Shown here: piece after piece, positions 51,252 to 62,017 of the stretch | Numbering within the stretch: the stretch's first letter is position 1 | Layout: each line of letters begins with the position of its first letter | Origin: Hyphomicrobiaceae bacterium UBA7697 | Lineage (GTDB): Bacteria; Pseudomonadota; Alphaproteobacteria; Rhizobiales; Methyloligellaceae | NCBI GenBank assembly: GCA_002482645.1 | Contig: DLGJ01000012.1 | Coordinates: forward strand, 221,534-285,533 | Direction: 5' to 3' | DNA length: 64,000 nt | The notes under the pieces: generated by a model | Seen by the model: only the letters and a program-made list of their open reading frames with translations | The model's database searches: none | Told to the model about the DNA's origin: nothing | Position numbers and translations under genes: made by a program

Positions 51252-52244
51252 TCATTTATCGTGGCGGCCGACGACCGGCGCTGCGTCCGGAACGAGGCCC
51301 AGTGCCCTGCGGATATGGGCGGCGACGGCCTCGGTGTCGTTCACCGGGGCGTAGGTCCACGCCTCGATGTGTCCCTCGAAGGGCCGCGTCGCGCCGCGTT
51401 GGCGCATCAGCGCGTGAAAGCGGGCGAGGCGAGTGGATTTGCCCGGCAAAGGCTGGATGTAGACGGGCTTTCCGGTGCCCGTGGCCTCGGTCACCATATT
51501 CACCGAGTCCTCGGTGACGACGATGGCGTCCGCCAGCGATAGAAAGGCGAAATAGGGGTTTTCGCCGGTTCCGTCCCAGACGACGTGCGGGACGTCTTTC
51601 ACGGCCCCGGCCACGGCGCTCAGGGTTTCCGGCCGGGTGCGGCGCGACGGCGTGACGAGAAGCGTGCCGCCGCAGCCGCGGGCCAGAGTTGCAAGCGCCT
51701 CGCCGAAACGCGCTCCCGTTTCCGGCGGAAACTTGAACGCACGGCTTTCTCCACCCAAAAGGACGGCGATGCGCGGATGGGGCAGATCGGCGATTTGCGG
51801 CGCGAAGCGTGCTCCGGCCTCGGCTAGGCGGTCCGCCGTCACGCCATGGACCGCGCCGAACGTGGTGATGACGTTGGGCCCGTCGAAATCGTCGTGCACG
51901 GGCGCGGCGATCAGATCGAACAGGTGCGCCGGGACCTTCGGGTTCTGGATGTGGAGCCCATAGGCGCTCCCGATCCGTTTGATGGCGAGGGCCAGCGGCA
52001 CGCTGCGGCGGCCGATGGAGATGACCAGCCGGGGCCACGGCGGGGTCAGCGGCGTGCTGGCCTCGGAGGCAGCAAGCCGTGCTCGCGCGGGGACAAGCAG
52101 TTGAAACCGGGTCGGAATCAGCCGTAGCGGCCCCGCCGGCCGCACACGCTTGAGGGTGTAGGGCAAGCCCACCGCTTGGGCCACGGCGATGCCTTGCGCC
52201 TCCATGCCCACGGCACCATCCGTGACGATCCAAGTTTCCGGCAT
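51252..52244 (-). CDS. ELM1-family (GtrOC1-like) protein
   Basis: The 330-residue protein begins TWIVTDGAVGMEAQGIAVAQ and contains PPWPRLVISIGRRSVPLALA, VLLGGESRAFKF and VVTEDSVNMVTEATGTGKPV. This pattern belongs to the ELM1/DUF1022 family, with a GT-B glycosyltransferase-like fold, named for a plant mitochondrial fission factor. Its bacterial role is not settled; a lipid or cell-envelope glycosyltransferase is often assumed. The ATG at 52244 begins the conserved region; the frame upstream covers the Lrp promoter. Confidence 0.8.
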   Translation of the reverse strand: MPETWIVTDGAVGMEAQGIAVAQAVGLPYTLKRVRPAGPLRLIPTRFQLLVPARARLAASEASTPLTPPWPRLVISIGRRSVPLALAIKRIGSAYGLHIQNPKVPAHLFDLIAAPVHDDFDGPNVITTFGAVHGVTADRLAEAGARFAPQIADLPHPRIAVLLGGESRAFKFPPETGARFGEALATLARGCGGTLLVTPSRRTRPETLSAVAGAVKDVPHVVWDGTGENPYFAFLSLADAIVVTEDSVNMVTEATGTGKPVYIQPLPGKSTRLARFHALMRQRGATRPFEGHIEAWTYAPVNDTEAVAAHIRRALGLVPDAAPVVGRHDK

Positions 52245-52272
52245 GGCTTCCTTTAAATCCCGCTCACAAAAA

Positions 52273-52336
52273 TTTCCAGAATGGAAAATGCTCAATTCCT
52301 TTCCGATTCTGTTGTGTGGAAGGCACAAAAATGTGC
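52273..52336. promoter_or_regulatory. Two palindromes in the divergent ELM1/Lrp promoter
   Basis: TTTCCA / TGGAAA with a 3-nt spacer (52273-52287) and GCACA / TGTGC with a 4-nt spacer (52323-52336) lie in an AT-rich stretch. They are likely operators for the adjacent Lrp/AsnC regulator or other factors. Confidence 0.4.
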
Positions 52337-52420
52337 AAAGCTTCCCCAACGAACGTCAGTCATTTCCCATCGCGCCTTCTATCGCGATGGGCCCGCGATC
52401 GTCCAGGAGCATGGGCCCAG

Positions 52421-52930
52421 ATGCGTGCCACCCGTCTCGACGCCACGGATTGGCTCATTTTACGTGAGCTTCAGGCCGACGGGCGCATCACCAATATCGA
52501 ATTGGCGCGAAAGGTGGGAATTTCCGCTCCGCCGTGTCTCCGCCGCGTCCGCGCCCTCGAGGAGGCGGGCGTCATCGAGGGGTTCACGGTGCTCCTCGAC
52601 GACAAGTCGCTGGGTTTCGATGTGTCCGCGTTCGCGATGATTAAGCTTCACAGACAGGCGGAGGCCGATCTCAGCGCCTTCGAGGCGTGGGTGGACGCCG
52701 CTCCGGTCGTCCGCGACTGCTACATGCTTTCCGGTGAGATCGACTTTTTGCTCCGCTGCGTCGCGCCAGACCTGACCGCGTTTCAGGATTTCATCATCCG
52801 CGAGCTCACGGCCGCCCCCAATGTGGAGAGCGTCAAGACGTCCCTGGTGATCCGCTCGTCGAAGCATGTCCCGGGCGTTCCGACGGAGTTGGTCTTGCAT
52901 GAGGCGGAACAGGCGCGGCGCGGCCACTAG
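52421..52930 (+). CDS. Lrp/AsnC-family transcriptional regulator
   Basis: The 169-residue protein has an N-terminal helix-turn-helix (LDATDWLILRELQADGRITN, then ARKVGISAPPCLRRVRALEE) and a C-terminal RAM ligand domain (VRDCYMLSGEIDFLLRCVAP). It usually binds amino acids and forms octamers that bend DNA. It is divergent from the ELM1 gene, so autoregulation in the shared promoter is likely. Its stop codon overlaps that of the convergent beta-helix gene in CTAG. Confidence 0.9.
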   Translation: MRATRLDATDWLILRELQADGRITNIELARKVGISAPPCLRRVRALEEAGVIEGFTVLLDDKSLGFDVSAFAMIKLHRQAEADLSAFEAWVDAAPVVRDCYMLSGEIDFLLRCVAPDLTAFQDFIIRELTAAPNVESVKTSLVIRSSKHVPGVPTELVLHEAEQARRGH

Positions 52931-54318
52931 CGCGCGACATTCGCGTAGACGGCGAGGTTCCGGAACGACTCCGCACTCTCGAGGGCAAGGTCCGGCCCGA
53001 GCGGTTCCGGTCCCTTCATGGCGCGGATCGCGCCGTCCCTGGCGCCGTCGATCAAATTGTCGGTAACGAGGGCGGTACCCGCGCCGGTGCCGACGGCCAC
53101 GCCGATCCCGATATGGCTCTTGCGGATCACGTTGCCCGTCACGGCCACGTCGCGCAGATAGTCGCCCCAGCCGACGATGATGCCGTAGGCGGGCGCGCCC
53201 TCCACCACGTTGCCGCTGACTGCGGTGTCCGCTTCGACGGCAATGCCGTTGCCGCGAGCCTCGCCCGTCTTGCGCAGGAACAGATTGCGGATGAGGTTGC
53301 CCTGAACCACGGCAAGCCGTCCGCCTTCGTTGAAATTGGTCACCGAGATGCCCGTCGCGGCGGTATCGACGATATTGTTGGCGATGATCGCGCCTTCGAA
53401 GCCGAACTCCGCGTAGAGCGCGACTTCGCCGAGGCGCGCGCAGGAATTTGCCACCATTTGGCAGTTGGAGCCCGCGTTGCTGCGGATGGCGGAAAAGGCG
53501 CAGTCGGAAATGCGGTTCTGTGTCACAAGCACGGAGCCCGCTCGAAAGACGTTGACGCCGTTTCCGTTCTGGCCGCTGCCGCCGCTCTTGGCGGCGATGC
53601 GTTCGATGCGGTTGCCACTGACGAGCGTGCCGTCCTCGCCTTGTTCCGACCGCCAAATCAAAACGCCGTTGTCGCCGCAATCGTGAATATGGTTGTGGCT
53701 GATCTCGAGCCCGGTGGCATCCTCGCTGAAGAGAGCGGCCGTCGCGATCTTGCCGAAGGTGCAGTTCGCGATACGGCCCGAGGTCTTGCGCAAGGTCACG
53801 CCGCCTCCGCCGCTATTCACGAAGCGGCAATCCGAAATATCGAGATCCGCGATCCCGGTCGCGGACAGGAGTGCCCCGTCGTCGCCGGGCGAGAGGCCTC
53901 CGCCGTCGAGCACGAGGCCCGACAGGCGGAGATTGTCCGCATTTTCGGCCGTGAAGATCGCCGCGCCCCCGGATTTCAGCACCGTGCGTCCGGGAACGCC
54001 ATGGACTTGGGCGCCCGGTTTCATTTCGAGCGTGTCCGTCATGTAGGTGCCGGCCGGAAGGAACAGCGGCGTGCCCGAGCTTGCCGCAGCGTCGAGTGCC
54101 GCTTGAAGCGTCGCGGTCTGCGCGATGGCGCCATCGGCAGGCACGACACCATGGGTGCTGTACGCGCCCGCGGCCTCCGCCATGCGCGGTCCCGCCACGC
54201 TGGGGCCTGCGCCGAGTCCCAGCGTGCCGAGGCCGGTGCCCAGACCCGCGAACAACGCGTCGCGGCGGCCGATTTGCGGTCCGCCACCCAAGGCCGGCTT
54301 TTTCGGAGGTTCCTTCAT
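52927..54318 (-). CDS. Tat-exported parallel beta-helix repeat protein (TIGR03808-like)
   Basis: The 463-residue protein has a twin-arginine signal (GRRDALFAGLGTGLGTLGLG) and a right-handed beta-helix built from repeats such as SGLVLDGGGLSPGDDGALLS, LEISHNHIHDCGDNGVLIW and VVEGAPAYGIIVGWGDYLRD. It is probably periplasmic; family function is unknown, possibly a polysaccharide-active enzyme. The ATG at 54318 overlaps the pcp-like stop (ATGA), so it is translated together with that gene. Confidence 0.85.
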   Translation of the reverse strand: MKEPPKKPALGGGPQIGRRDALFAGLGTGLGTLGLGAGPSVAGPRMAEAAGAYSTHGVVPADGAIAQTATLQAALDAAASSGTPLFLPAGTYMTDTLEMKPGAQVHGVPGRTVLKSGGAAIFTAENADNLRLSGLVLDGGGLSPGDDGALLSATGIADLDISDCRFVNSGGGGVTLRKTSGRIANCTFGKIATAALFSEDATGLEISHNHIHDCGDNGVLIWRSEQGEDGTLVSGNRIERIAAKSGGSGQNGNGVNVFRAGSVLVTQNRISDCAFSAIRSNAGSNCQMVANSCARLGEVALYAEFGFEGAIIANNIVDTAATGISVTNFNEGGRLAVVQGNLIRNLFLRKTGEARGNGIAVEADTAVSGNVVEGAPAYGIIVGWGDYLRDVAVTGNVIRKSHIGIGVAVGTGAGTALVTDNLIDGARDGAIRAMKGPEPLGPDLALESAESFRNLAVYANVAR

Positions 54319-54998
54319 GAGGACGTCTCCGCCGGCGGTGCGGGACCCGTTTCGTCCGGGCAAAGCTTGCTCTGCAGTTGCACGGCCCCGATCGCTTCGC
54401 GGAGGATCGATTCCGCGGCGAGCAACATGGACTCCTTACTCAAGATGTGAGTCTGCGGCACGTGCACGAAGAGCGCGTCGGCGCCGTTCCGCTCCGCCCA
54501 ATACAGCGAGCGGAAATAGAGGTCGTTGCAGAGATAGCGCCCGCACGATTGGGAGACGCTTGCCGGAATCCGTTCGTTCCGCAGCCGGGCCGCGAATGCA
54601 TCGACGGGGAGGCAGGTTTCGAGCGTATCGCCGCATTCCGGGAGCACCTGGTGGCGCTCGGGATGGGCGCCGCCTGCATCGACGCGACGCTCGATTTGGT
54701 TGTGGGCCCGGCATTCCAGAAGGATTTCCGTCGCACCCGGCCGGACGCCGAAATGGATCATCAGGCGCGGGCGGATCGCCTGATGAAAATAGGCGGCCCG
54801 GCTCGCCACTGCGTTCCATTCGGTCGGAAGCACCGCGCGATAGAGGGTGCAGAGGTCTGCTTGCGCGCCGGAGCCCGCCGTCTCGGCCAGCCAGCCCGAA
54901 GGGTTCTCCGCGACGCCGGGAAAGGGACCGAAGCCGGTCAGAAGCACGCGCGGTCTTGCCGGGATCTTTGCCCTGCCTTCTGCACTGACATCTGCCAT
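54315..54998 (-). CDS. Pyroglutamyl-peptidase I-like cysteine peptidase (C15)
   Basis: The 227-residue protein has LLTGFGPFPGVAENPSGWLA, the catalytic Glu region GVRPGATEILLECRAHN, the nucleophile region SQSCGRYLCNDLYF and the catalytic His in ALFVHVPQTH. All three catalytic residues appear present. It removes N-terminal pyroglutamate or is a related hydrolase in the cytosol. The gap to meaB upstream is about 70 bp on the same strand, and it is coupled to the beta-helix gene downstream. Confidence 0.8.
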   Translation of the reverse strand: MADVSAEGRAKIPARPRVLLTGFGPFPGVAENPSGWLAETAGSGAQADLCTLYRAVLPTEWNAVASRAAYFHQAIRPRLMIHFGVRPGATEILLECRAHNQIERRVDAGGAHPERHQVLPECGDTLETCLPVDAFAARLRNERIPASVSQSCGRYLCNDLYFRSLYWAERNGADALFVHVPQTHILSKESMLLAAESILREAIGAVQLQSKLCPDETGPAPPAETSS

Positions 54999-55068
54999 GT
55001 CTCTGGCTTAGCTCCGCCCGCTGCTGGAGGGAAGCGCATTTGACGGCACGCGGCGGACCGCGTCCAGG

Positions 55069-56076
55069 CTATTCGGGGTCCTTCAGTCCAAGCAGTTCGG
55101 CGAGCGCGTCGGCGCCTTCGGCCGCGGTGAGGGCGCCTTCGCGCACCTGGTCCTCGATGTCCTGGTACTGCCGCGCCGCCTTTCGTCCGCCTTTGAAGGC
55201 CGCGAGCAGGCGCTGCTCGAAAATCTCGCGCATCCAGGCCGCCGCTTGATCGGCCCGGCGCTCGTCGAGCACGCCCGCCTCGGTCAGGGTGCGATGGCAT
55301 TCGCCGATCTTCTCCCACAGGGTGTCCAGGCCCGTATTGTCGCGTGCCGACATCGTCAGCACGGCGGGCTGCCAGGCCGTGTTGCCCGATGCGAGAATGT
55401 GCAGCGCGGCGCGATATTCCGTGGCGGCGCGGTTGGCGCGTTCCACGTTATCGCTGTCGGCCTTGTTCACGGCGATGATGTCGGCGAGCTCCAACAGACC
55501 GCGCTTGATGCCTTGCAACTCGTCGCCCGCGCCGGGAATGGCAACGACCACGAACACGTCCACCATGTTGGAGACGGCGGTCTCCGACTGCCCCACGCCG
55601 ACGGTTTCCACCAGCACCACGTCGAACCCGGCCGCCTCGACGATGGCGATGGTCTCGCGCGTCGTCTTGGTCACACCGCCGAGGCTCGATCCGGCCGGTG
55701 AGGGGCGGATGAAGGCGTTGTCGAGCGAGGCCAGACGCCCCATGCGCGTCTTGTCGCCGAGAATGGAGCCGCCCGTGCGCGACGACGTAGGGTCGACCGC
55801 GAGCACCGCGACTTTGTGGCCGGCTTCGATGAGATTGACGCCGAACTGATCGATGAGCGTCGATTTGCCGGCGCCCGGCACGCCGCTGATGCCGATGCGG
55901 ATCGCCTTGCCCGTACCGGCCCGGAGCACCTTCAGCAACTCGCGTGCGCGGGCTTGATCCTGCGGTCTCGTGCTCTCGATCAGGGTGATGGCGCGGCCGA
56001 GCGCCACGCGGTCGCCCTTGCGCACGGCGGCGGCAAGGTCCTCGATGCTGGGCTGGGATGACGTCGTCACGGACAT
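55069..56076 (-). CDS. meaB: Methylmalonyl-CoA mutase GTPase chaperone MeaB
   Basis: The 335-residue G3E GTPase carries Walker A IGISGVPGAGKSTLIDQFGV, VLAVDPTSSRTGGSILGDKT, VLVETVGVGQSETAV and NKADSDN for guanine. A C-terminal helical dimerisation arm follows (ARQYQDIEDQVREGALTAAE). MeaB gates B12 loading and protects methylmalonyl-CoA mutase. It lies downstream of mcmA on the same strand, as expected. Confidence 0.95.
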   Translation of the reverse strand: MSVTTSSQPSIEDLAAAVRKGDRVALGRAITLIESTRPQDQARARELLKVLRAGTGKAIRIGISGVPGAGKSTLIDQFGVNLIEAGHKVAVLAVDPTSSRTGGSILGDKTRMGRLASLDNAFIRPSPAGSSLGGVTKTTRETIAIVEAAGFDVVLVETVGVGQSETAVSNMVDVFVVVAIPGAGDELQGIKRGLLELADIIAVNKADSDNVERANRAATEYRAALHILASGNTAWQPAVLTMSARDNTGLDTLWEKIGECHRTLTEAGVLDERRADQAAAWMREIFEQRLLAAFKGGRKAARQYQDIEDQVREGALTAAEGADALAELLGLKDPE

Positions 56077-56157
56077 GGATTGGGGGTAGGCGGAAACGGG
56101 GCGAAGCGCAAGACTCGCCGGGAGCTGTCCACTCCGGCGCGGTCTGCTCCGTCAGTT

Positions 56158-58308
<2,151 letters not shown>

Positions 58309-60144
58309 TTAAGCCCCCAAATGTTCGTAGGCGCCGGACAGCGTTTCCAGCGCATTACCGCCCGCCGCGACGAAACTCTCGACGCCGGCGTCCCGCAGTG
58401 CGGCTTCGCGTTCACCCGGCTTTCCGGCGAGATAGACATGGGCCGCGCCCGCATCCTTCAGAGCCCTCGCGGCTTCCGCCCCGCCGGACGCATACATCTT
58501 GTCGGAGGAGCACAGGCAGGCAATCGACGCCCCCGAGGCGCGGAAGGCGTCCAATGTCTCGGGAAGCGTTTGCTCGGACGTCGCCGCGACCGCTTCGATG
58601 CCGCCCGCCTCGAACAGGCTCTTGGCGAAGGCCGCCCGCACGTTGAAGTCGGCCGGGCGGCCGAGACAGGCGAGGAAGATCTTCGGCCGCGCGCCGCTCT
58701 CGGCAAGAATCGTGTCGCTTCTGTCGCGCAAGGTCTCGAACGGCTCTCCGAGCCGCATCGGCGTCAGCGGCTTCACGGTCTGAGCGCCTCCGTCGATCTT
58801 GGTCGGCGCCACGTCCATGACGGCGACGGCGTCTTCGCCGAGATCGGGGAAGTCGGTCGTGCCGATCAACGAGTCTTTCCGGCTTGCCATGGCCGTCTCG
58901 CGGGCTTTGCCGGTTTCGGCGACGGCCTCTTGGAACAGCCCAGACTTTAGAGCCTCGACGGCCCCGCCAGCGTCTTCGAACTTCTGGAACAGGCGCCAAG
59001 CTGCGCCGCAGAGGTCGCGCGTCAAGGCTTCGAGCGCGCCGGAACCCGCCGACGGGTCGGCGACGCGATAAAGGTTCGACTCTTCCAGCAGCACCGTCTG
59101 CGTGTTCCGGGCGACGCGCCGGGCGAAATCCTCCGGGAGTCCGATGGCGCCGCTATAGGGCAGCACGGTGAACGCGTTGGCACCGCCGGCCGCGGCGGCA
59201 AGCGTGGCGATGGTGCCGCGCACGATGTTCCCTTGCGGGTGGCGCTTGGTCATCATGCGCCAGGCGGTCTCGCCCGCGACGAAGGCCGGTTCCGGCGTCA
59301 GCCCGCAGGCTTCCTCCACCCGCGACCAGAGTTTCCGCAAGCTGCGGAACTTCGCCGTGGTCAGGAATTGGTCCTGGTCCGCGGCGAGGCGGAAGAAGAT
59401 CATCCGCCGTGCATCGTCGAGAGCGATCCCCGCCGCCTCCAAGGCGCGCAAGTAAGAGATGGCCGACGCGAGCACGAATGCGAGTTCCTGGGCCTCGGTG
59501 CCGCCCGCCTCATGGACCGGACGTCCATCGGCGACGGCGAACGGGCCTTCGAATCCACGCGCGGACAGATCCTTGGCGAGGGTAGCGGCATCCTCCACGG
59601 ATGCATCGGTCCAGCCATTGGCCGCCAGCATGCCGATCGGATCGAAGCCGAAGCGGACATTCGTGTGATTTACGGGGATGCCGCGCTCGGCGATAAGGCC
59701 CGCGACGATCTCGCAGACCGTCTTGGCGTTCGTGCCGAGCTGAAGCTCGACGGGCACGCCCCATTCGAGATGCACGCCTTCGAGCGCGGCCTTCAGCGTG
59801 CCGGCGTCGGCGGTCAGTGCATAGCCGCGATCGCCCACGGCGCCTTGGAACAGCAGCGCGATGCCCGAGGCACCGCTATTGAGATCCTCGAGAATTTGCC
59901 TATTCGCCGTTCCGGCGTCCGGAAACTCGATCCGTTGGATCACCTCCCATGGAGCGCCGGGATCGCGGCCGGGCACCACGGCGCCGTCCTCGGACGGCGG
60001 ATAGAGCGGGGCGATCGCCGCTCCATCGTAGGTCTTTGATTCCAGTGCGGAAAATGGTGTGCCCTTCAGGGCTTTCTCCACCAGCGCTTTCCACGCGGCG
60101 TCTTCGGCCTTCGGGAAGGCGGATACGAGCGACAATTCTGACAT
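58309..60144 (-). CDS. mcmB: Methylmalonyl-CoA mutase, small subunit
   Basis: The 611-residue protein is homologous to the large subunit (FPDAGTANRQILEDLNSGAS, LYRVADPSAGSGALEALTRD). In its C-terminal B12-like domain the DxHxxG histidine motif is absent (LACLGRPADFNVRAAFAKSL). It is the non-catalytic partner in an alpha-beta mutase. It is the first gene of the mcmB-mcmA-meaB run; the promoter should lie in 60145-60340. Confidence 0.9.
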   Translation of the reverse strand: MSELSLVSAFPKAEDAAWKALVEKALKGTPFSALESKTYDGAAIAPLYPPSEDGAVVPGRDPGAPWEVIQRIEFPDAGTANRQILEDLNSGASGIALLFQGAVGDRGYALTADAGTLKAALEGVHLEWGVPVELQLGTNAKTVCEIVAGLIAERGIPVNHTNVRFGFDPIGMLAANGWTDASVEDAATLAKDLSARGFEGPFAVADGRPVHEAGGTEAQELAFVLASAISYLRALEAAGIALDDARRMIFFRLAADQDQFLTTAKFRSLRKLWSRVEEACGLTPEPAFVAGETAWRMMTKRHPQGNIVRGTIATLAAAAGGANAFTVLPYSGAIGLPEDFARRVARNTQTVLLEESNLYRVADPSAGSGALEALTRDLCGAAWRLFQKFEDAGGAVEALKSGLFQEAVAETGKARETAMASRKDSLIGTTDFPDLGEDAVAVMDVAPTKIDGGAQTVKPLTPMRLGEPFETLRDRSDTILAESGARPKIFLACLGRPADFNVRAAFAKSLFEAGGIEAVAATSEQTLPETLDAFRASGASIACLCSSDKMYASGGAEAARALKDAGAAHVYLAGKPGEREAALRDAGVESFVAAGGNALETLSGAYEHLGA

Positions 60145-60340
60145 GCGACTAAGCCTAGATTGGTTCCGGAATTTCTCCTAGCAGAAGCCTGCGCGGCAAG
60201 GAACCCACGGAGGGTACCGTCGGGAAACGCCCAAGAGCGCCTGATAGCGCACTCCTGGTGCGGACGGCCATCTTGGCGTTTGCCACAGGCGGCAGTTACA
60301 GTGCCGCGCAGGCTCGAACGCGCGAACAGGGAGATCGGGA

Positions 60341-61957
60341 ATGGCAAGGCGGAAGAAGGCATCGGACGGCGGTGCGGAGACCGGCGGCGAAACGCCGGAA
60401 AAGGCTTCCGGGATGGATGCGCCGGGGGCGGACGCGCCGGAGACCGCCGCAGTGGAGCCCATCGAGATCCCCGACAATTGCGTCTTTATCGGCAAGAGCA
60501 CGAAGCCCGAATACATCCTTCTGAAGCTGGCCAACCGCCACGGCCTCGTCACCGGCGCCACGGGCACGGGCAAGACGGTGACGCTCCAGGGCCTTGCCGA
60601 GAGTTTCTCAGACGCCGGCGTACCGGTGTTCTGCGCCGACGTGAAGGGCGACCTTTCCGGCATTGCCGAGATGGGCAAGGAGAAAGGCTGGATCAAAGAA
60701 CGCGCGGCCATGATCGGCTACGACGTGAAATTCTCGGCGCATCCGGTGATCTTCTGGGATTTGTTCGGCGAGCAGGGCCATCCCGTCCGGACCACGATCA
60801 GCGAGCTTGGGCCGCTGCTTCTGTCGCGGCTCATGGATCTCAGCGAGGCGCAGGAAGGCGTCCTCAACATCGCCTTCCGCATCGCCGACGAAGAGAAGCT
60901 GCCTCTGGTGGACCTCAAGGACTTGCAGTCCTTGCTGGAGGATCTGGCGGCGCGGGCCAAGGACCTGACCACGAAATACGGGACCGTCGGCAAGGTCTCG
61001 ATCGGGGCGATTCAACGCCGGCTGCTCGTGCTGGAGCAGCAGGGGGCCACGCACTTCTTCGGCGAGCCGGCGCTCGATGTGGGCGAGGATCTGATGCGTA
61101 CCGACAAGGACGGGCGCGGCTATATTGGCGTGCTGGCGGCCGACAAGCTCATGCAAAGCCCACGGCTCTACGCGACGTTCCTGCTGTTCCTTCTGTCGGA
61201 ATTGTTCGAGGAGTTGCCGGAAGTCGGCGACCCTGAGAAGCCCAAGCTCGTCTTCTTCTTCGACGAGGCGCATTTGCTGTTCCGGGACGCACCGAAGGCT
61301 TTGCTGGAAAAGGTCGAGCAGGTGGTGCGCCTGATCCGGTCCAAGGGCGTCGGCGTCTATTTCGTCACGCAGAACCCGCGCGACGTTCCCGACACCGTCT
61401 CGCGCCAGCTCGGCAACCGGGTGCAGCACGCTTTGCGCGCCTTCACCCCGTCGGAGCAGAAAGCCGTGAAATCCGCGGCGGACACGTTCCGGCCCAATCC
61501 CGATCTCGATACCGAGCAGATGATCATGTCGATGGGCATCGGCGAGGCGCTGGTCTCGACGCTCGACGAGAAGGGCCAGCCGAGCATGGTCCAGCATACC
61601 TATGTCAAGCCGCCGTCCTCGCAAGTGGGGCCGATCACCCCGGAGCAACGCGCGGCCCTCATGGAGACGGACCCGGTGGCCGGCAAATACGACGAGGCGA
61701 TCGATCGGGAATCCGCGCATGAAATTCTGCAAAAGCGGACGGAAGAGCGCGCCAAGGAGGCCGCCGAGGCCGGGGCCGCCGAAGAGCCCTCGAAGGCCGG
61801 TACCAGTTCCGGCCAGAGCAGCGGCGGATCGCGCGGCGACAGTTTCTGGACGGCCCTCGGCAAATCGGTGGTGCGCGCCGTCGTTCCCATGGCGACGCGC
61901 GTGCTGGAAGATGCGATCCGGCGCAACACGCTCGGAGGCCATTCTCGGGGCAAATAA
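60341..61957 (+). CDS. HerA-like ATPase (DUF853/YjgR type)
   Basis: The 538-residue ATPase has an Ala/Glu-rich N-terminal 45 residues, Walker A LVTGATGTGKTVTLQGLAES, Walker B KLVFFFDEAHLLFRDAP, a sensor-like YFVTQNPRDVPDTVSRQLGN and the DUF853 C-terminal part, which carries an Arg-rich helix. It belongs to the FtsK/HerA helicase superfamily and likely forms a hexamer. The biological role is unclear. GGGAGA precedes the ATG. It is divergent from mcmB. Confidence 0.85.
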   Translation: MARRKKASDGGAETGGETPEKASGMDAPGADAPETAAVEPIEIPDNCVFIGKSTKPEYILLKLANRHGLVTGATGTGKTVTLQGLAESFSDAGVPVFCADVKGDLSGIAEMGKEKGWIKERAAMIGYDVKFSAHPVIFWDLFGEQGHPVRTTISELGPLLLSRLMDLSEAQEGVLNIAFRIADEEKLPLVDLKDLQSLLEDLAARAKDLTTKYGTVGKVSIGAIQRRLLVLEQQGATHFFGEPALDVGEDLMRTDKDGRGYIGVLAADKLMQSPRLYATFLLFLLSELFEELPEVGDPEKPKLVFFFDEAHLLFRDAPKALLEKVEQVVRLIRSKGVGVYFVTQNPRDVPDTVSRQLGNRVQHALRAFTPSEQKAVKSAADTFRPNPDLDTEQMIMSMGIGEALVSTLDEKGQPSMVQHTYVKPPSSQVGPITPEQRAALMETDPVAGKYDEAIDRESAHEILQKRTEERAKEAAEAGAAEEPSKAGTSSGQSSGGSRGDSFWTALGKSVVRAVVPMATRVLEDAIRRNTLGGHSRGK

Positions 61958-62017
61958 GCGGACGCCGGCGCCAAGGCCAGTGGTGGCGCCGCCCGCGCCT
62001 GTGCTATCAGGCGCGCA

